From CAYWNA01 sp964459305 (GTDB lineage Bacteria > Planctomycetota > Planctomycetia > Pirellulales > Pirellulaceae): 64,000 bases of DNA. The stretch is from positions 1-64,000 of the forward strand of contig CAYWNA010000020.1 in the NCBI GenBank assembly GCA_964459305.1. Reading direction: 5' to 3'. The translations under genes were made by a program, and so were the position numbers. Positions within the stretch are counted from its first letter, which is position 1. The number at the start of each line of letters is the position of its first letter. The notes beneath the pieces are model-generated. The model was not told the DNA's origin and made no database searches. It worked only from the letters and a program-made list of their open reading frames with translations. This document shows positions 63,559-64,000 of this stretch, one piece after another.

Positions 63559-63580
63559 GTGGACGGACGCGTCCGTCCAC
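63559..63580. promoter_or_regulatory. Perfect 22-bp palindromic operator for the TetR repressor
   Basis: GTGGACGGACG is followed directly by its reverse complement, giving an unbroken 22-bp palindrome. It starts three bases downstream of the -10 box and covers the predicted transcription start, the usual place for an autoregulating TetR operator. TetR-family sites are typically of this length and symmetry. Confidence 0.8.
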
Positions 63581-63583
63581 CTG

Positions 63584-63612
63584 AATATACATACCATTGC
63601 CGAAGGGGTCAA
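63584..63612 (-). promoter_or_regulatory. Sigma-70-type promoter of the TetR-MFP-RND operon
   Basis: On the minus strand, TTGACC (63612-63607) and TATATT (63589-63584) are separated by exactly 17 bp. The expected transcription start (about 63577) falls in the palindrome at 63559-63580, giving a ~50-nt leader before GTG 63525. Confidence 0.75.
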
Positions 63613-63822
63613 TGGGCGTCGATTACGAATCCCGCACGAAGCGTGCACTCCTTTCACACCTGCAATATCGCGGGGATGGTGGAACGGACCCTGCCAGGCT
63701 CTGTGTTGTGAATGGTAAGAGAGCGCCCTGATTTCTCATTGGATGATGGTGCCATATCGCCATCCGAAGCTGTTTTGACCCCGTCGGCGCGGCGTGCCAT
63801 AATCACGGCACTGCGAGCTCAT

Positions 63823-63954
63823 TGAGGGTGTCCGGGAATCGGGAGGGCGAAGCTCCTGTGGAGCCTGAATTCTGGCACAAACACCCGGCTCGGCGGGAGC
63901 CTCGCCCTCCCGGCGACCGTGGATTCCAGCATGTCGAATTCCTGGACACCCTCA
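63823..63954. repeat. 132-bp element with nested inverted repeats
   Basis: Outer arms TGAGGGTGTCCGGGAAT (63823-63839) and ATTCCTGGACACCCTCA (63938-63954) match except for one base. Inner arms GGGAGGGCGAAGCTCC (63841-63856) and GGAGCCTCGCCCTCCC (63896-63911) match except for one base. This is in the noncoding stretch 63613-64000; the rest of that stretch shows no gene. Confidence 0.8.
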
Positions 63955-64000
63955 GCTAATTGCCTACTTAATCCGAGAGGTAATCGTGCCGCCAATTCGT

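Overview
The window looks like a chromosomal segment of a planctomycete, most similar in style to Pirellulales. The evidence is the mix of gene families: giant secreted proteins with FG-GAP, SdrD_B-like and dockerin-type modules; a MoxR/DUF58/BatA cluster next to a DUF4159 protein; an FHA / Ser-Thr kinase / ECF sigma operon; many TPR and WD40 proteins; and frequent hairpin repeats between genes. This is inference from families and composition; no rRNA or taxonomic marker alignment was possible.

Layout. 0-4 kb: the C-terminal part of a large secreted dockerin-bearing protein, then a gene graveyard with decayed remnants of a transglutaminase/DUF4129 protein and an M19 dipeptidase. 3.8-6.4 kb: a sugar-acid pair (FAH-family dehydratase and alpha-ketoglutarate semialdehyde dehydrogenase). 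6.6-12 kb: TPR protein, HD hydrolase, nicotinamidase and a double-DUF4159 protein. 12-16.7 kb: MoxR, DUF58 and BatA-like genes, with a 137-bp repeat element in the operon. 17-23.7 kb: an unusually large outer-membrane efflux-type lipoprotein, an unknown protein, a class V aminotransferase and a vWA membrane protein. 23.7-30.6 kb: housekeeping metabolism (NAD synthetase, riboflavin synthase, ribosomal protein L21, Kbl, PIG-L deacetylase, Hpt protein, GATase-like protein). 30.6-35.4 kb: four unrecognised proteins and an esterase, interspersed with three more copies of the 137-bp element. 35.4-40.1 kb: a YhaN/SbcC-like ATPase and a YhaO/SbcD-like phosphoesterase that has lost several metal-binding residues. 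40.6-47.6 kb: a 1954-residue surface protein with about eleven SdrD_B-like repeats, and a WD40 protein. 47.7-51.3 kb: HtrA protease, anti-sigma-antagonist, tRNA-Met and an EamA transporter. 52-58 kb: coiled-coil membrane protein, terminator, then FHA, kinase, membrane protein and ECF sigma factor. 58-63.6 kb: a TetR / membrane-fusion lipoprotein / RND pump operon with a readable promoter and operator.

How the genes work together. The clearest units are: the TetR-MFP-RND operon, joined by two ATGA overlaps and apparently autoregulated through a perfect 22-bp palindrome; the FHA-kinase-membrane-ECF block, a plausible phosphorylation-to-transcription signalling unit; the YhaO/YhaN pair; and MoxR-DUF58-BatA. 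Nicotinamidase and NAD synthetase lie 14 kb apart but are both NAD-salvage enzymes.

The most unusual sequence-level signal is a family of four elements, each exactly 137 bp, all in the same orientation. They have 7-bp inverted termini and a 21-bp-arm hairpin core, and sit between genes; one supplies part of a stop codon. A related hairpin lies at 58.07 kb, and a different 149-bp inverted-repeat element has been absorbed in frame into the membrane-fusion protein.
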